Shown here: positions 25,400 to 34,523 of the stretch, piece by piece
How the letters are laid out: every line of letters begins with the position of its first letter
Numbering within the stretch: position 1 is the stretch's first letter
Origin: Polaromonas sp.
GTDB taxonomy: Bacteria > Pseudomonadota > Gammaproteobacteria > Burkholderiales > Burkholderiaceae_C
NCBI GenBank assembly: GCA_030655515.1
Contig: JAURVI010000045.1
Location: forward strand, 62,001-126,000
Direction: 5' to 3'
DNA length: 64,000 bases
Position numbers and translations under genes: made by a program
Notes under the pieces: model-generated
Seen by the model: only the letters and a program-made list of their open reading frames with translations
Told to the model about the DNA's origin: nothing
The model's database searches: none

Positions 25400-26638
25400 A
25401 TGAAAAACCGCAAAATCACCCCCCGGCGCCAGCCCCCGCTAACCACCCTGCTGCTGACGGCGGCCCTGGCCGCCGCCCCGGCGCTGGCGCAGGAAAAAAT
25501 CTCCAATGGCGTGGTCAAGATCGGCGTGATGAACGATCTCACCGGCCTGTACTCCGACCTGGGCGGCAAGAGCTCCATCGACGCGGCCCGCATGGCGATC
25601 GAGGACTTCGGCGGCAAGGTCGCCGGCAAGCCCATTGAGCTGGTATTCGCCGATCACCAGAACAAGGCCGATATCGCCTCCAGCCGGGCCCGCGAATGGT
25701 TCGACAAGGACCACGTCGACGTCATCGTTGACCTGGTCAATTCCTCCGCGGCGCTGGCGGTGGCCAAGCTGGCGCGCGACAGCAAAAAACTGGTGCTGGT
25801 CTCGGGCGGCGGCGCGACCCGGCTGACCAACGAGGATTGCAGCCCCAACACCATTCACTGGACCTACGACACCTACTCGCTGGCCAACGGCACGGCGCGT
25901 GCGATGGTCAAACAAGGCCTGGACAGTTGGTACTTCATCACCGCCGACTATGCCTTCGGTCACTCGCTCGAAAAAGATGCCGGCGATGTCGTCAAGGAGG
26001 CCGGCGGCAAGCTCGTCGGCAGCGTGCGCCACCCCTTCCCCGGCACCGACTTTTCGTCTTTCCTTCTGCAGGCGCAGGCCTCGGGCGCCAAGGTGGTGGG
26101 CCTGGCCAACGCCGGACCCGACATGAACAACACCATCAAACAGGCCAACGAGTTCGGCGTGGTGCCCAAGCAGTCGCTGGCGGCGCTGCTGGTCTTCATC
26201 GATGAAATCCACTCGATGGGCCTGAAGAACACCCAGGGCATGTACCTGACCACCGGTTTTTACTGGGACATGAACGACCAGACACGCACCTTTGCGCGCC
26301 GCTTCTTCGAGCGCAACAAGCGCATGCCGAACATGGTCCATGCCGGCATCCATTCGGCGGTCACGCACTACCTCAAGGCGATTCAAGCCGCCGGCACCGA
26401 CGACAGCGCCGCCGTGATCGCGAAGATGAAGGCGACGCCGGTCAACGACTTCTTCGCCAAGAATGGCCGTATCCGCGACGACGGCCGCATGATGCACGAC
26501 ATGTACCTGATGCAGGTCAAGAAGCCGTCCGAATCCAAGTATCCCTGGGACTACTACAGCGTACGCCAGGTGATCCCCGCCGAGCAGGCGTTTCTGCCGG
26601 TGGCCAAGAGCGTCTGCCCGCTGCTTAAGAAGAAGTAG
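25400..26638 (+). CDS. ABC transporter substrate-binding protein (Liv/aliphatic-carboxylate type)
   Basis: A 412-residue periplasmic type I binding protein. It has a signal peptide (MKNRKITPRRQPPL, hydrophobic core, cleavage after ALAQ), then VVKIGVMNDLTGLYSDLGG, the standard first strand of the family, and SSRAREWFDKDHVDVIVD. It resembles binding proteins in aromatic- and acyl-acid catabolic clusters more than true leucine-binding proteins (impression from memory). Ligand unknown. Followed by livH after 12 bases. Confidence 0.9.
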   Translation: MKNRKITPRRQPPLTTLLLTAALAAAPALAQEKISNGVVKIGVMNDLTGLYSDLGGKSSIDAARMAIEDFGGKVAGKPIELVFADHQNKADIASSRAREWFDKDHVDVIVDLVNSSAALAVAKLARDSKKLVLVSGGGATRLTNEDCSPNTIHWTYDTYSLANGTARAMVKQGLDSWYFITADYAFGHSLEKDAGDVVKEAGGKLVGSVRHPFPGTDFSSFLLQAQASGAKVVGLANAGPDMNNTIKQANEFGVVPKQSLAALLVFIDEIHSMGLKNTQGMYLTTGFYWDMNDQTRTFARRFFERNKRMPNMVHAGIHSAVTHYLKAIQAAGTDDSAAVIAKMKATPVNDFFAKNGRIRDDGRMMHDMYLMQVKKPSESKYPWDYYSVRQVIPAEQAFLPVAKSVCPLLKKK

Positions 26639-26650
26639 CAGGGGCCGACG

Positions 26651-27538
26651 ATGTTCGAGTGGTTGGGCATCACGCCCCAAGGGCTGTTCGGCCAGATTCT
26701 GGTCGGGCTCATCAACGGCTCGTTCTACGCCATTCTCAGCCTGGGGCTGGCCATCATTTTCGGCCTGCTCAACATCGTCAACTTCGCCCATGGCGCGCAG
26801 TACACCATGGGGGCCTTCGTGGCCTGGATGGCGGCCACCTATGCCGGCATCGGCTACTGGTGGTCGCTGCTGCTGGCGCCGCTGGTGGTGGGTCTGATTG
26901 GCATCGCGCTGGAGCTGACCATGCTGCGCCGGCTGTACCGCTCCGACCATGTCTATGGCTTGCTGCTGACCTTCGGGCTGGCGCTGATCGTCGAAGGCGG
27001 TTTGCGCCAGTCCTTTGGCATCTCCGGCGAGCGCTACGACATCCCTGAGCAGTTGACCGGCGCGGTCAACCTCGGCTTCATGGTGCTGCCCATTTACCGC
27101 GCCTGGGTGGTGCTGGCCTCGATGAGCCTGTGCCTGGTCACCTGGTTCATCATTGAGCGCACCAAGCTCGGCGCCTATCTGCGCGCCGGCACCGAAAACC
27201 CCAGCCTGTTGCGCGCCTTCGGGGTCAACGTGCCCTTGCTGGTCACGCTCACCTACGGCTTCGGCGCGGCGCTGGCCGCGCTGGCCGGCGTGCTGGCCGC
27301 GCCGATCTTCCAGGTCAACCCGGTGATGGGCTCGAACCTGCTGATCGTGGTGTTCGCGGTGGTGGTGGTCGGCGGCCTGGGCTCCATCGCCGGCGCCATC
27401 GTCACCGGCGTCGGGCTCGGCCTGGTCGAAGGCCTGACCAAGGTGTTCTACCCCGAAGCCTCGTCGGTCGTGATCTTCGTGGCCATGGTGATTGTGCTGA
27501 TGCTGCGCCCGCGCGGCCTGTTCGGAAAGGACGTCTGA
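26651..27538 (+). CDS. livH: ABC transporter permease (LivH-like)
   Basis: A 295-residue inner-membrane permease with about eight hydrophobic segments. LINGSFYAILSLGLAIIFGLLNIVNFAHG near the N-terminus and a C-terminal MLRPRGLFGKDV are LivH hallmarks, and the cytoplasmic coupling loop contains IRAGTENPSLLRAFGVN-like sequence (LRAGTENPSL). It forms the channel with LivM. Confidence 0.94.
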   Translation: MFEWLGITPQGLFGQILVGLINGSFYAILSLGLAIIFGLLNIVNFAHGAQYTMGAFVAWMAATYAGIGYWWSLLLAPLVVGLIGIALELTMLRRLYRSDHVYGLLLTFGLALIVEGGLRQSFGISGERYDIPEQLTGAVNLGFMVLPIYRAWVVLASMSLCLVTWFIIERTKLGAYLRAGTENPSLLRAFGVNVPLLVTLTYGFGAALAALAGVLAAPIFQVNPVMGSNLLIVVFAVVVVGGLGSIAGAIVTGVGLGLVEGLTKVFYPEASSVVIFVAMVIVLMLRPRGLFGKDV

Positions 27539-27540
27539 AC

Positions 27541-28515
27541 ATGGCCTGGTCCGGCTCCAAGACGATCACCGTCGCCTTCATCGCCGCGGCGCTGGTGGCG
27601 CCGTTCGTGGTCTACCCCGTGTTCCTGATGAAAGCCTTGTGCTTTGCGCTGTTCGCTTGCGCCTTGAACCTGCTGCTGGGCTATGCCGGGCTGCTGTCCT
27701 TCGGTCACGCGGCATTTTTCGGCTCGGCCGCCTATATCGCGGGCTACACGATGACGGCGCTGCATTGGCCGGTCGAGCTGGGCATTCTGGCCGGCACGCT
27801 GTTCGCCCTGGTCCTGGGCGTCCTCTTCGGCGGCATCGCCATCCGGCGCCAGGGTCTGTACTTCACGATGATCACGCTGGCACTGGCGCAGATGGTCTTT
27901 TTCTTCTGTCTGCAGATCAAGGCCACCGGCGGCGAAGACGGCCTGCAAGGCATCCCGCGCGGCTACCTGTTCGGCTTGATCGATCTGTCGAAGGCGCTGA
28001 ACATGTACTATTTCGTGCTCGCGATTTTCCTGGCCGGCTTTTTCTTCATCCAGCGTGTCGTGCATTCGCCCTTCGGCCAGGTGCTCAAGGCCATCCGCGA
28101 GAACGAAGCGCGCGCCATCTCGCTAGGCTACAACGCCGAGCGCCACAAGTTGGTGGCGTTCATTCTGTCGGCCGGACTGGCCGGGCTGGCGGGCGCCACC
28201 AAGGCCGTCGTGTTCCAGCTCGCTTCGCTGACCGACGTGCATTGGTCGATGTCGGGCGAGGTGGTGCTGATGACGCTGGTCGGCGGCATGGGAACCCTCT
28301 GGGGCCCGGTGGCCGGCGCCATCTTCGTGACCGCGCTGGAGACCTACCTCGACGGCTTCGGCTCGTGGTTCACCATCGTGATGGGCGTCATCTTCGTGGT
28401 CTGTGTGCTGCTGTTCAAGAAGGGCATCGTCGGCACGCTGGCCCAGCTCGGATCGTCGCGTACCGGCGGCAAGCCCAAGCCGCCCCCAGCCATCGCCGAT
28501 GAAAAAACCGCATGA
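27541..28515 (+). CDS. livM: ABC transporter permease (LivM-like)
   Basis: A 324-residue permease. Typical LivM features: LLLGYAGLLSFGHAAFFG, GIAIRRQGLYFTMITLALAQM, and the coupling helix KAIRENEARAISLGYN. Three bases separate it from livH. The last 30 residues are a Lys/Pro-rich cytoplasmic tail. The stop overlaps the next small ORF (ATGA). Confidence 0.94.
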   Translation: MAWSGSKTITVAFIAAALVAPFVVYPVFLMKALCFALFACALNLLLGYAGLLSFGHAAFFGSAAYIAGYTMTALHWPVELGILAGTLFALVLGVLFGGIAIRRQGLYFTMITLALAQMVFFFCLQIKATGGEDGLQGIPRGYLFGLIDLSKALNMYYFVLAIFLAGFFFIQRVVHSPFGQVLKAIRENEARAISLGYNAERHKLVAFILSAGLAGLAGATKAVVFQLASLTDVHWSMSGEVVLMTLVGGMGTLWGPVAGAIFVTALETYLDGFGSWFTIVMGVIFVVCVLLFKKGIVGTLAQLGSSRTGGKPKPPPAIADEKTA

Positions 28516-28718
28516 CACGCAGCGCCGAATCCGCACCGCGCCCGACCCGTGCATTCGGGCTCGGCAACGGCGACCGTACCGTGCCCGAAGCAGCCGGCAG
28601 GTTCGCACGCACGAATGCTGGCTATCCTCGCCGCCCTCTGAGCGTTGACCTGCTGCTCGCCCACCCAGCCCTTATCCCGGTCGGCCCAAACCGCTTTTTC
28701 ATACCGCACGATGCGTAG
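28512..28718 (+). CDS. small ORF between livM and the MFS gene
   Basis: A 68-codon ORF that begins in an ATGA overlap with livM and ends inside the first codons of the MFS gene. The product (Arg/Pro/Ala-rich, no hydrophobic segment) matches no family I know. Without it the gap would be 195 bases with no other feature. Real coding is doubtful. Confidence 0.25.
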   Translation: MTRSAESAPRPTRAFGLGNGDRTVPEAAGRFARTNAGYPRRPLSVDLLLAHPALIPVGPNRFFIPHDA

Positions 28719-29910
28719 CGCGCTGCTGCCGGTGGCCGCCACGCTGGCGGTCCAGGCTCTGATGTCGATGGCCACCATCACCCTGCCGGTGCTGGCACCG
28801 GAGGCGGCGCGCGATGTCGGCGTGCCGGTGGCATATATCGGCCTGTTCGTGGCCCTGATCTACGCCACCGGCATGGCCAGCGGCCTGGTCAGCGCCGGGC
28901 TGGTCCACCGCCTGGGCGCCCTGCGTGTCAGCCAGCTCTGCCTGCTCAGTGGCGCCGCCGGACTGGCGCTCGCGGCCAGCGGCTGGCTGCCGCTGCTGGT
29001 GCTGGGCGCCGTGCTGATCGGCTGCGGCTACGGGCCGGTGACGCCGGCAAGTTCGCACATCCTCAGCCGCACCGCGCCGGCCCGGCATCTGTCGATGATT
29101 TTTTCGCTCAAGCAGACCGGTGTGCCCATCGGCGGCGTGCTTGCCGGCACCCTGCTGCCCGCCGTCGCGCTGTGGGGCAGTTGGCGCGCATCCGTTTTGT
29201 TGGTCGCCATGGCCTGCGCGGCTTGCGCGCTGCTGATCGCCCCCCTGCGCGCGACGCTGGATACCGATCTGCGCCCGCGCGCGCCCATCGACCTGGGCAG
29301 CATCGGCGAGCCCTTGCGCATGATGATGGTCAACCGCGCCGGGCGGGTGCTGGCGTTGAGTTCTTTTTTCTTCGCCGCGATTCAGCTCTGCCTGGCCACC
29401 TACCTGGTGGCTTTTCTGACACGCGAACTTGGCTACGGCCTGGTGCAGGCCGGCCTGATGCTGGCTGCGGCCCAGGCCGCGGGCATCGCCGGGCGGCTGA
29501 TCTCGGGCGCCATCGCCGACCGCAGCGGCCGGCCCACGCGGGTGTTGGGTGTCATGGGTTGCATCATGGGCCTGTCCGCCGCGGCGGCGGCGATCTCCTT
29601 GGCCAGCCACGGACCCGACATCGTGACGCTGCTGGTCTGCGCTGCGTTTGGCGCCAGCGCCATCGGCTGGAACGGTGTGTTCCTGGCCGAAGTGGCGCGC
29701 CAGGCGCCACCCGGCGGCGTCACCGCCGCCACCGCCGGCGCGCTGTTCGTCACCTTCGGCGGCATCCTGACCGGACCGACGGTGTTCGCTTTCCTGATCG
29801 AAGGCGGCATGAGCTACCGCACCGCCTTCATGGTGATCGCGGCGCCCGCGCTGCTGTGCGGCCTGCTGTTGCTGTGGATAAAGCCCGCGCCACCGCCTTC
29901 CCCACCCTGA
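28711..29910 (+). CDS. major facilitator superfamily transporter
   Basis: A 399-residue protein with about twelve hydrophobic segments. The loop after segment 8 carries RLISGAIADRSGRPTRVLG, the MFS loop 8-9 motif, and the loop 2-3 version reads VSAGLVHRLGALRVS. It resembles CynX/NimT-like and sugar-phosphate-type exporters in length only. Probably moves a carboxylate or catabolic intermediate in this cluster (inference). The first ATG with a hydrophobic start (MRSALLPVA, 28711) is chosen. Confidence 0.87.
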   Translation: MRSALLPVAATLAVQALMSMATITLPVLAPEAARDVGVPVAYIGLFVALIYATGMASGLVSAGLVHRLGALRVSQLCLLSGAAGLALAASGWLPLLVLGAVLIGCGYGPVTPASSHILSRTAPARHLSMIFSLKQTGVPIGGVLAGTLLPAVALWGSWRASVLLVAMACAACALLIAPLRATLDTDLRPRAPIDLGSIGEPLRMMMVNRAGRVLALSSFFFAAIQLCLATYLVAFLTRELGYGLVQAGLMLAAAQAAGIAGRLISGAIADRSGRPTRVLGVMGCIMGLSAAAAAISLASHGPDIVTLLVCAAFGASAIGWNGVFLAEVARQAPPGGVTAATAGALFVTFGGILTGPTVFAFLIEGGMSYRTAFMVIAAPALLCGLLLLWIKPAPPPSPP

Positions 29911-29940
29911 CACTCTCAACCCCTCTCCAAGGAAATGCCC

Positions 29941-31155
29941 ATGAGCCAACCCCATTTGCTGAGCGGCCTGCTCGTTGTCGACTTCACCCAGTTCCTGGCC
30001 GGGCCGGTGGTGACCCAAAGCATGGCCGAACTCGGCGCCGAGGTGATCAAGGTCGAGCTCGCCCCCACCGGCGACCCCGGCCGCTACCTGCCGACGCAAA
30101 AAGACGGGCGCAGCGGCTACTTCGTGCAGCAGAACACCGCCAAAAAGAGTCTGTGCGTGGACGTCCGCCAGGCCCAGGGCAAGGCGCTGGTGACCGAGCT
30201 GTTGCGGCGCGCCGACGTGCTGGTGGAGAACTACTCGCCCGGCGTGATCGACAAGCTCGGCTTCGGCTGGGAGACCGTGCATGCGCTCAACCCGCGGCTG
30301 GTCATGGGTTCGGTCTCGGCGCTGGGCGGCAGCGGGCCGCTGTCGAAGATGCCGGGCTTTGATTTCACCGGCCAGGCCTACTCCGGCGTGGCCAGCATGA
30401 TCGGCGACGCCGATGGCCCGCCGGCGCTGATGGGCGTGGCCGTCGGTGACGTCGGCGCCGGCATGAGCGCGCTGGCGGCCATCGGCGCGGCGCTGTTTCA
30501 CCGCGAGCGCACCGGCCAGGGCGTGCATGTCGAGACCTCGCTGCTCGATTTCCTGTTCCGCAGCCACGAGGCCAACATCGAGATGTACAGCATCAGCGGC
30601 GGCGCCATCAAGCCGCACCGCAGCGGCTCGCATTCCAGGGCCTATGCGCCAGTGGGCTATTTTCGCGCCCGCGACGGCTACGTCAGTCTGGTCGTGCCCG
30701 GCACGGCCTGGCCCAAGCTGTGCGAGGCCATGGGCCAGCCCGCGCTGGCCCATGATCCGCGCTTTGCCGACAACGAGTTGCGCGTGGCCAACGTCAGCGC
30801 GCTGGTCGAGATCATCGAAACCTGGATGAGCGGCTTTGCCGGCATCGACGCCGTGGTCGCCCATTGCGCCGGCTACCGCATCCCGGCCGCGCCGGTGCTG
30901 TCGGTCGAGCAGGCCATGCAGCACCCGCACATGGTCGAGCGCGGCACGGTGCGCAAAGTGCCCGACCCGATCCTGGGCGAAATCACCATCGCCGGCCAGC
31001 CCATCCGCGCCACCGGCTTTGCCCACCACACCGGCCTGCCGGCGCCGCTGCTGGGTGAGCACAACCATGACATCCTGAGCCGCCACCTCGGCTACAGCCA
31101 AGACCAGGTGGCGGACCTGGTGCGGGCCGGGGTGCTGGTTTCAACGCGGGTCTGA
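29941..31155 (+). CDS. CaiB/BaiF-family (class III) CoA-transferase
   Basis: A 404-residue family member: LLVVDFTQFLAGPVVTQ, ELGAEVIKVELAP, TAKKSLCVDVRQAQGK and MPGFDFTGQAYSGVAS with the probable catalytic Asp. The C-terminal FAHHTGLPAPLLGEHNHDIL is typical. Of two nearby ATGs, 29941 is chosen since AAGGA (29929-29933) is 7 bases from it and only 1 base from the ATG at 29935. Terminates 5 bases before the convergent DMT gene. Confidence 0.92.
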   Translation: MSQPHLLSGLLVVDFTQFLAGPVVTQSMAELGAEVIKVELAPTGDPGRYLPTQKDGRSGYFVQQNTAKKSLCVDVRQAQGKALVTELLRRADVLVENYSPGVIDKLGFGWETVHALNPRLVMGSVSALGGSGPLSKMPGFDFTGQAYSGVASMIGDADGPPALMGVAVGDVGAGMSALAAIGAALFHRERTGQGVHVETSLLDFLFRSHEANIEMYSISGGAIKPHRSGSHSRAYAPVGYFRARDGYVSLVVPGTAWPKLCEAMGQPALAHDPRFADNELRVANVSALVEIIETWMSGFAGIDAVVAHCAGYRIPAAPVLSVEQAMQHPHMVERGTVRKVPDPILGEITIAGQPIRATGFAHHTGLPAPLLGEHNHDILSRHLGYSQDQVADLVRAGVLVSTRV

Positions 31156-31160
31156 AAGCC

Positions 31161-32087
31161 TCAACGGCGCGACTCGCGCCGCGCGATCCACAGCGTGGCG
31201 GTGCAGATCACGGTGCCGCCGATCAACGTGGGCAGGCCGGGCGTGTCGGAAAAAACCAGCCAGCCCAGCACGCTGGCCCATAGCAGGTCGAGGAACTTGG
31301 CCGACTGCGTGGCCGAAATATCGGCCACGCCGAATGAGCGGGTCAGGCAGTAGTGGCCGGCGCTGCCAAGGACGCCGCACAGCACGAAACCGCCCCATTG
31401 CAGCAGCGAGGGCGCCTGCCAATGCAGCAGCGCCAGCGGCAGGCTAAACAGGGTGACCGTGATCCCTTGCCAGACGACGATCACGCCGACGGTCTCGCTG
31501 CGCGTCAGCGCCTTGGTCAGCAGGAACGAGGCCGCGAACAAGGGCGCCGAGGCCAGCATCACCAGGTTGTAGGCACCGCCGCTGCCCGTCAGCTTGGGCG
31601 TCACCACGATCAGCACGCCGGCCAAGCCGACGGCCGTGGCCAGCCAGCGCTCCCAGTGCATGGTTTCGCGAAAGAACACGTAAGCGCCGATCATGATGAA
31701 GATCGGGCCGGTAAAGCCGATGGCCGTCATGTCGGCCAGCGGCACATGCGGCAGCGCCAGAAACCACAGGCACAGTCCCAGCGTATGCACCGCCCCGCGT
31801 GTGAAGTGGCCGCTGACCTGCTTGGGCCAGTACGAGGCCAGCCCGGCCCGCAGCACCAGCGGCAGCAGCACCAAAAAGGAAAACAGGTAGCGCAGGAACT
31901 GGGTCTGAAACGGATCGAGCTGCTGTGACAGAAGCCGCATCAGCGCGTTCAGGTGGGCGAACAGGAAGCCCGCACTGGCGCTCCACAACAAGCCCCGCAC
32001 GGTCGGGCTCAGGCCGGCGGTACGCGCGACCAGGCGTTGCCAGGTCGGACCCAGCGCGGCGCGGCGCGGCGGCACATCAGCCGACAT
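31161..32087 (-). CDS. EamA/DMT-family transporter
   Basis: A 308-residue protein with ten hydrophobic segments in two repeated halves, as expected for the drug/metabolite transporter superfamily. Marks include MTAIGFTGPIFIMIGAYVFF in the first half and FGVADISATQSAKFLDLLWA in the second, both at the family's conserved fourth-helix position. Likely an inner-membrane exporter or permease of unknown substrate. It is the sole minus-strand gene here and is transcribed from the AT-rich region 32088-32438. Confidence 0.88.
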   Translation of the reverse strand: MSADVPPRRAALGPTWQRLVARTAGLSPTVRGLLWSASAGFLFAHLNALMRLLSQQLDPFQTQFLRYLFSFLVLLPLVLRAGLASYWPKQVSGHFTRGAVHTLGLCLWFLALPHVPLADMTAIGFTGPIFIMIGAYVFFRETMHWERWLATAVGLAGVLIVVTPKLTGSGGAYNLVMLASAPLFAASFLLTKALTRSETVGVIVVWQGITVTLFSLPLALLHWQAPSLLQWGGFVLCGVLGSAGHYCLTRSFGVADISATQSAKFLDLLWASVLGWLVFSDTPGLPTLIGGTVICTATLWIARRESRR

Positions 32088-32438
32088 GCGCGCGGGCCGA
32101 CAGGTGGTGCTGATGAATGTGAATCATGCGGATTCTCCTGCTGCGGTAGCCAGCGTCACCACGCAAGGCAACACAGCGACATATCCCACGACAGCAGAAA
32201 TTTGAAATCGCTTATTATGCTTGAGGCCTGCGTAAACGCACGCAGGCCGCGTAACTTCTGCGACTTCTACTTTTTCTACTTCTATATCCGGTCAAATCCG
32301 ATTTCACCTGCCTTTTTGACGTTAAGATATAGAAAAAGATCGGCGCAAGTTTATACGGCGTTCTTAAAAGAATGCCCCCGCAAAGACCGAGGAACCCGGC
32401 AGGCTGCGGCCGCACCGTGAAAAAAGCGAAGGAGACAA
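32088..32438. promoter_or_regulatory. AT-rich divergent control region with two inverted repeats
   Basis: The 351-base gap between the DMT gene and the hydratase gene has no credible ORF and is far more AT-rich than its neighbours. It holds a perfect hairpin GGCCTGCGT-AAACGC-ACGCAGGCC (32225-32248) followed by a pyrimidine-rich run, and a 9-base inverted repeat TTCTATATC / GATATAGAA (32280-32288 and 32326-32334) with a 37-base spacer that could be a paired operator. It is the obvious promoter site for the 12-kb plus-strand operon that follows. Confidence 0.55.
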
Positions 32439-33239
32439 ATGCAAGAGACCGCTACGATCTGCCATGAGCAGCGCGGCGCCACGGCCTGGATCACCCTGAA
32501 CCGGCCCGACGCGATGAACGCCTTGTCCGGCCCCATGTGCAGCGAGCTGCTGGAGGCCATCGGGCGCATCGAGCGCGACCCCGGCATTCGCGTCGTCGTG
32601 CTCACCGGTGCCGGCCGCGCTTTCTGCGCCGGGGCCGACCTCAAGGGCGTGTTCGAGAACACGGGCCAAGCGCCTGGGCCGAACGACCCGATGATGGATT
32701 TTCTCGACCTCGTCGGCGGCATGATGGATCGTCTGCGCGCCTGCCCCAAGCCCACCATTGCGGCGCTCAACGGCCTGACCATGGCCGGCGGCCTGGAACT
32801 GGCCATGGCCTGCGACCTGATCATCGCCGCCGACAGCGCCCGCATCGGCGACGCGCATGCGAATTTCGGCGTGTTTCCGGGCGCGGGCGGCGCGGCGATC
32901 CTGCCACGGCGCATCGGTGCCACCGCCGCCAAATACCTGCTGTTCACTGGCGACACCATGCCCGCACGCGAACTGGTCCCGCTGGGCCTGGTCAACCGCG
33001 TGGTGCCGGATGCTGAATTGGTGCCCGAGGTCGAAAAACTCGCCACGCGCATCGCCAGCAAGAGCCCACTCGTCATTCGCCGCATGAAGCAGACGGTGGC
33101 CGATGCTCTGGAGCAGCCGCAAGCCTCCGCACTGCGGCTGGAGCGGCTGGTGCTCGATGCGCACCGCCATTCCCACGACATACAAGAGGGCCTCGCGGCC
33201 TTCGTCGGCAAACGCGCGCCCGATTTCAAGGGCTACTGA
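32439..33239 (+). CDS. enoyl-CoA hydratase
   Basis: A 266-residue crotonase and first gene of the long plus-strand operon. FCAGADLKGVF and ALNGLTMAGGLELAMACD give the oxyanion hole; the acid region reads DAHANFGVFPGAGGAAILPRRIG, close to true hydratases but with Asn-Phe in place of PE. It should hydrate the 2-enoyl-CoA made by the dehydrogenase at 35.3 kb. GAAGGAGACAA before the ATG is the strongest ribosome site in this region. Confidence 0.9.
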   Translation: MQETATICHEQRGATAWITLNRPDAMNALSGPMCSELLEAIGRIERDPGIRVVVLTGAGRAFCAGADLKGVFENTGQAPGPNDPMMDFLDLVGGMMDRLRACPKPTIAALNGLTMAGGLELAMACDLIIAADSARIGDAHANFGVFPGAGGAAILPRRIGATAAKYLLFTGDTMPARELVPLGLVNRVVPDAELVPEVEKLATRIASKSPLVIRRMKQTVADALEQPQASALRLERLVLDAHRHSHDIQEGLAAFVGKRAPDFKGY

Positions 33240-33273
33240 TCCACCCCCCCCCATCGATCCGGACATTCACCGC

Positions 33274-34512
33274 ATGAGCAACAACATCTACATCGCCGGC
33301 GTCGGCATGACGCCGACCGGCAAGTTCCTGGACCGCAGCATCAAGCAACTGACTGCCGATGCCGTGACGGCCGCACTCGCCGATGCCGGCGTGACGGCCC
33401 GCGACATCCAGTCCGCCTACTTCTCCAACGCCACCCAGGGCGTGCTGGAGGGTCAGACCATGGTGCGCGGCCAGATCGCCTTGCGCACCATGGGCTTCGA
33501 GTCCATCCCGATCTTCAACATCGAGAACGCCTGCGCCAGCGCCAGCTCGGCGTTCAACCTGGCTGTGCAGTTCGTGCGTTCCGGCGCGGGCGACATGGCG
33601 CTGGCGGTGGGCGCGGAGAAGATGTTCTGCACCGACAAGGCCAAGATGTTCAGCGTCTTCGACGGCGCCTGGGACGTGTCCACCGTCGAGCAGAACAAAA
33701 ACACCTTGCTGCAAATGGGCCATGGCATCGAGCCGCCCGACGGCACCACGTCCAAGGCGCCGTACAGCCTGTTCATGGACATTTACGCCGCCTTTGGCCG
33801 CTTTCACATGCGCGAGTTCGGCACCACGCAGCGGCAAATTGCCGCCGTGTCGGCCAAGAACCACGGCCATTCGGTGCATAACCCGCTGGCCCAGTACCGC
33901 AACGCCTACACCATTGACGAGGTGCTGGCCGCGCCACCGATCACCTACCCGCTGACACTGCCCATGTGCGCCCCGGTCAGCGACGGCGCTGCCGCCGTGG
34001 TGGTGTGCTCTGAAGCAGCACTGGCGCGCCTGGCCGACCGGCGGCGCGCCATCAAGGTGCTGGCATCGGTCATTGCCACGGGCAGCAACCGCCGCCCTGA
34101 AGACGTGGCCCAGCACATCACCGTCAAAGCGTCCAGGCAGGCCTACGAACTGGCGGGGGTGGGCCCGCAAGACATCTCGCTGGCCGAGGTGCATGACGCC
34201 ACCGCCATCGGCGAAATTGTGCAAAGTGAAAACTTGGGCTTCTGCGCCTTCGGCGAAGGTGGCCCGCTCGCCGAGCGCGGCGACACCACCATCGGCGGGC
34301 GCATCCCCATCAACACCTCGGGCGGGCTGGAGTCCAAAGGCCACCCGATCGGCGCCACCGGGATCGGGCAGTTGCATGAACTGGTCGTGCAGTTGCGGGG
34401 CGAAGCCGGAGCACGCCAGGTGCAGGGGGCACGCCTTGCCATCGCAGAAAACGGTGGTGGCCTGTTCGGAATTGAAGAGGCCGTGGCCGCCATCACAATC
34501 CTCGGGCGCTGA
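33274..34512 (+). CDS. thiolase of the SCP-x/acetyl-CoA acetyltransferase type
   Basis: A 412-residue thiolase. The nucleophile is Cys87 in NACASASSAF; SKGHPIGATGIGQL gives the C-terminal active-site His, and AENGGGLFGIEEA closes the protein. HDATAIGE in place of the HEAFA of classical thiolases marks the SCP-x/sterol-carrier branch, which often cleaves 2-methyl-3-oxoacyl-CoA. The ATG at 33274 begins MSNNIYIAGVGMTPTGKF. It would release acetyl- or propionyl-CoA as the last step of the pathway. Confidence 0.9.
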   Translation: MSNNIYIAGVGMTPTGKFLDRSIKQLTADAVTAALADAGVTARDIQSAYFSNATQGVLEGQTMVRGQIALRTMGFESIPIFNIENACASASSAFNLAVQFVRSGAGDMALAVGAEKMFCTDKAKMFSVFDGAWDVSTVEQNKNTLLQMGHGIEPPDGTTSKAPYSLFMDIYAAFGRFHMREFGTTQRQIAAVSAKNHGHSVHNPLAQYRNAYTIDEVLAAPPITYPLTLPMCAPVSDGAAAVVVCSEAALARLADRRRAIKVLASVIATGSNRRPEDVAQHITVKASRQAYELAGVGPQDISLAEVHDATAIGEIVQSENLGFCAFGEGGPLAERGDTTIGGRIPINTSGGLESKGHPIGATGIGQLHELVVQLRGEAGARQVQGARLAIAENGGGLFGIEEAVAAITILGR

Positions 34513-34523
34513 GGGAGCGAAGG

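Noticed and set aside
28699-31101. 800-codon minus-strand open frame opposite the MFS and CoA-transferase genes
   Set aside because: It is antisense to two genes with clear family motifs, and its product is His/Gln/Arg-rich without any domain, typical of high-GC shadow frames.
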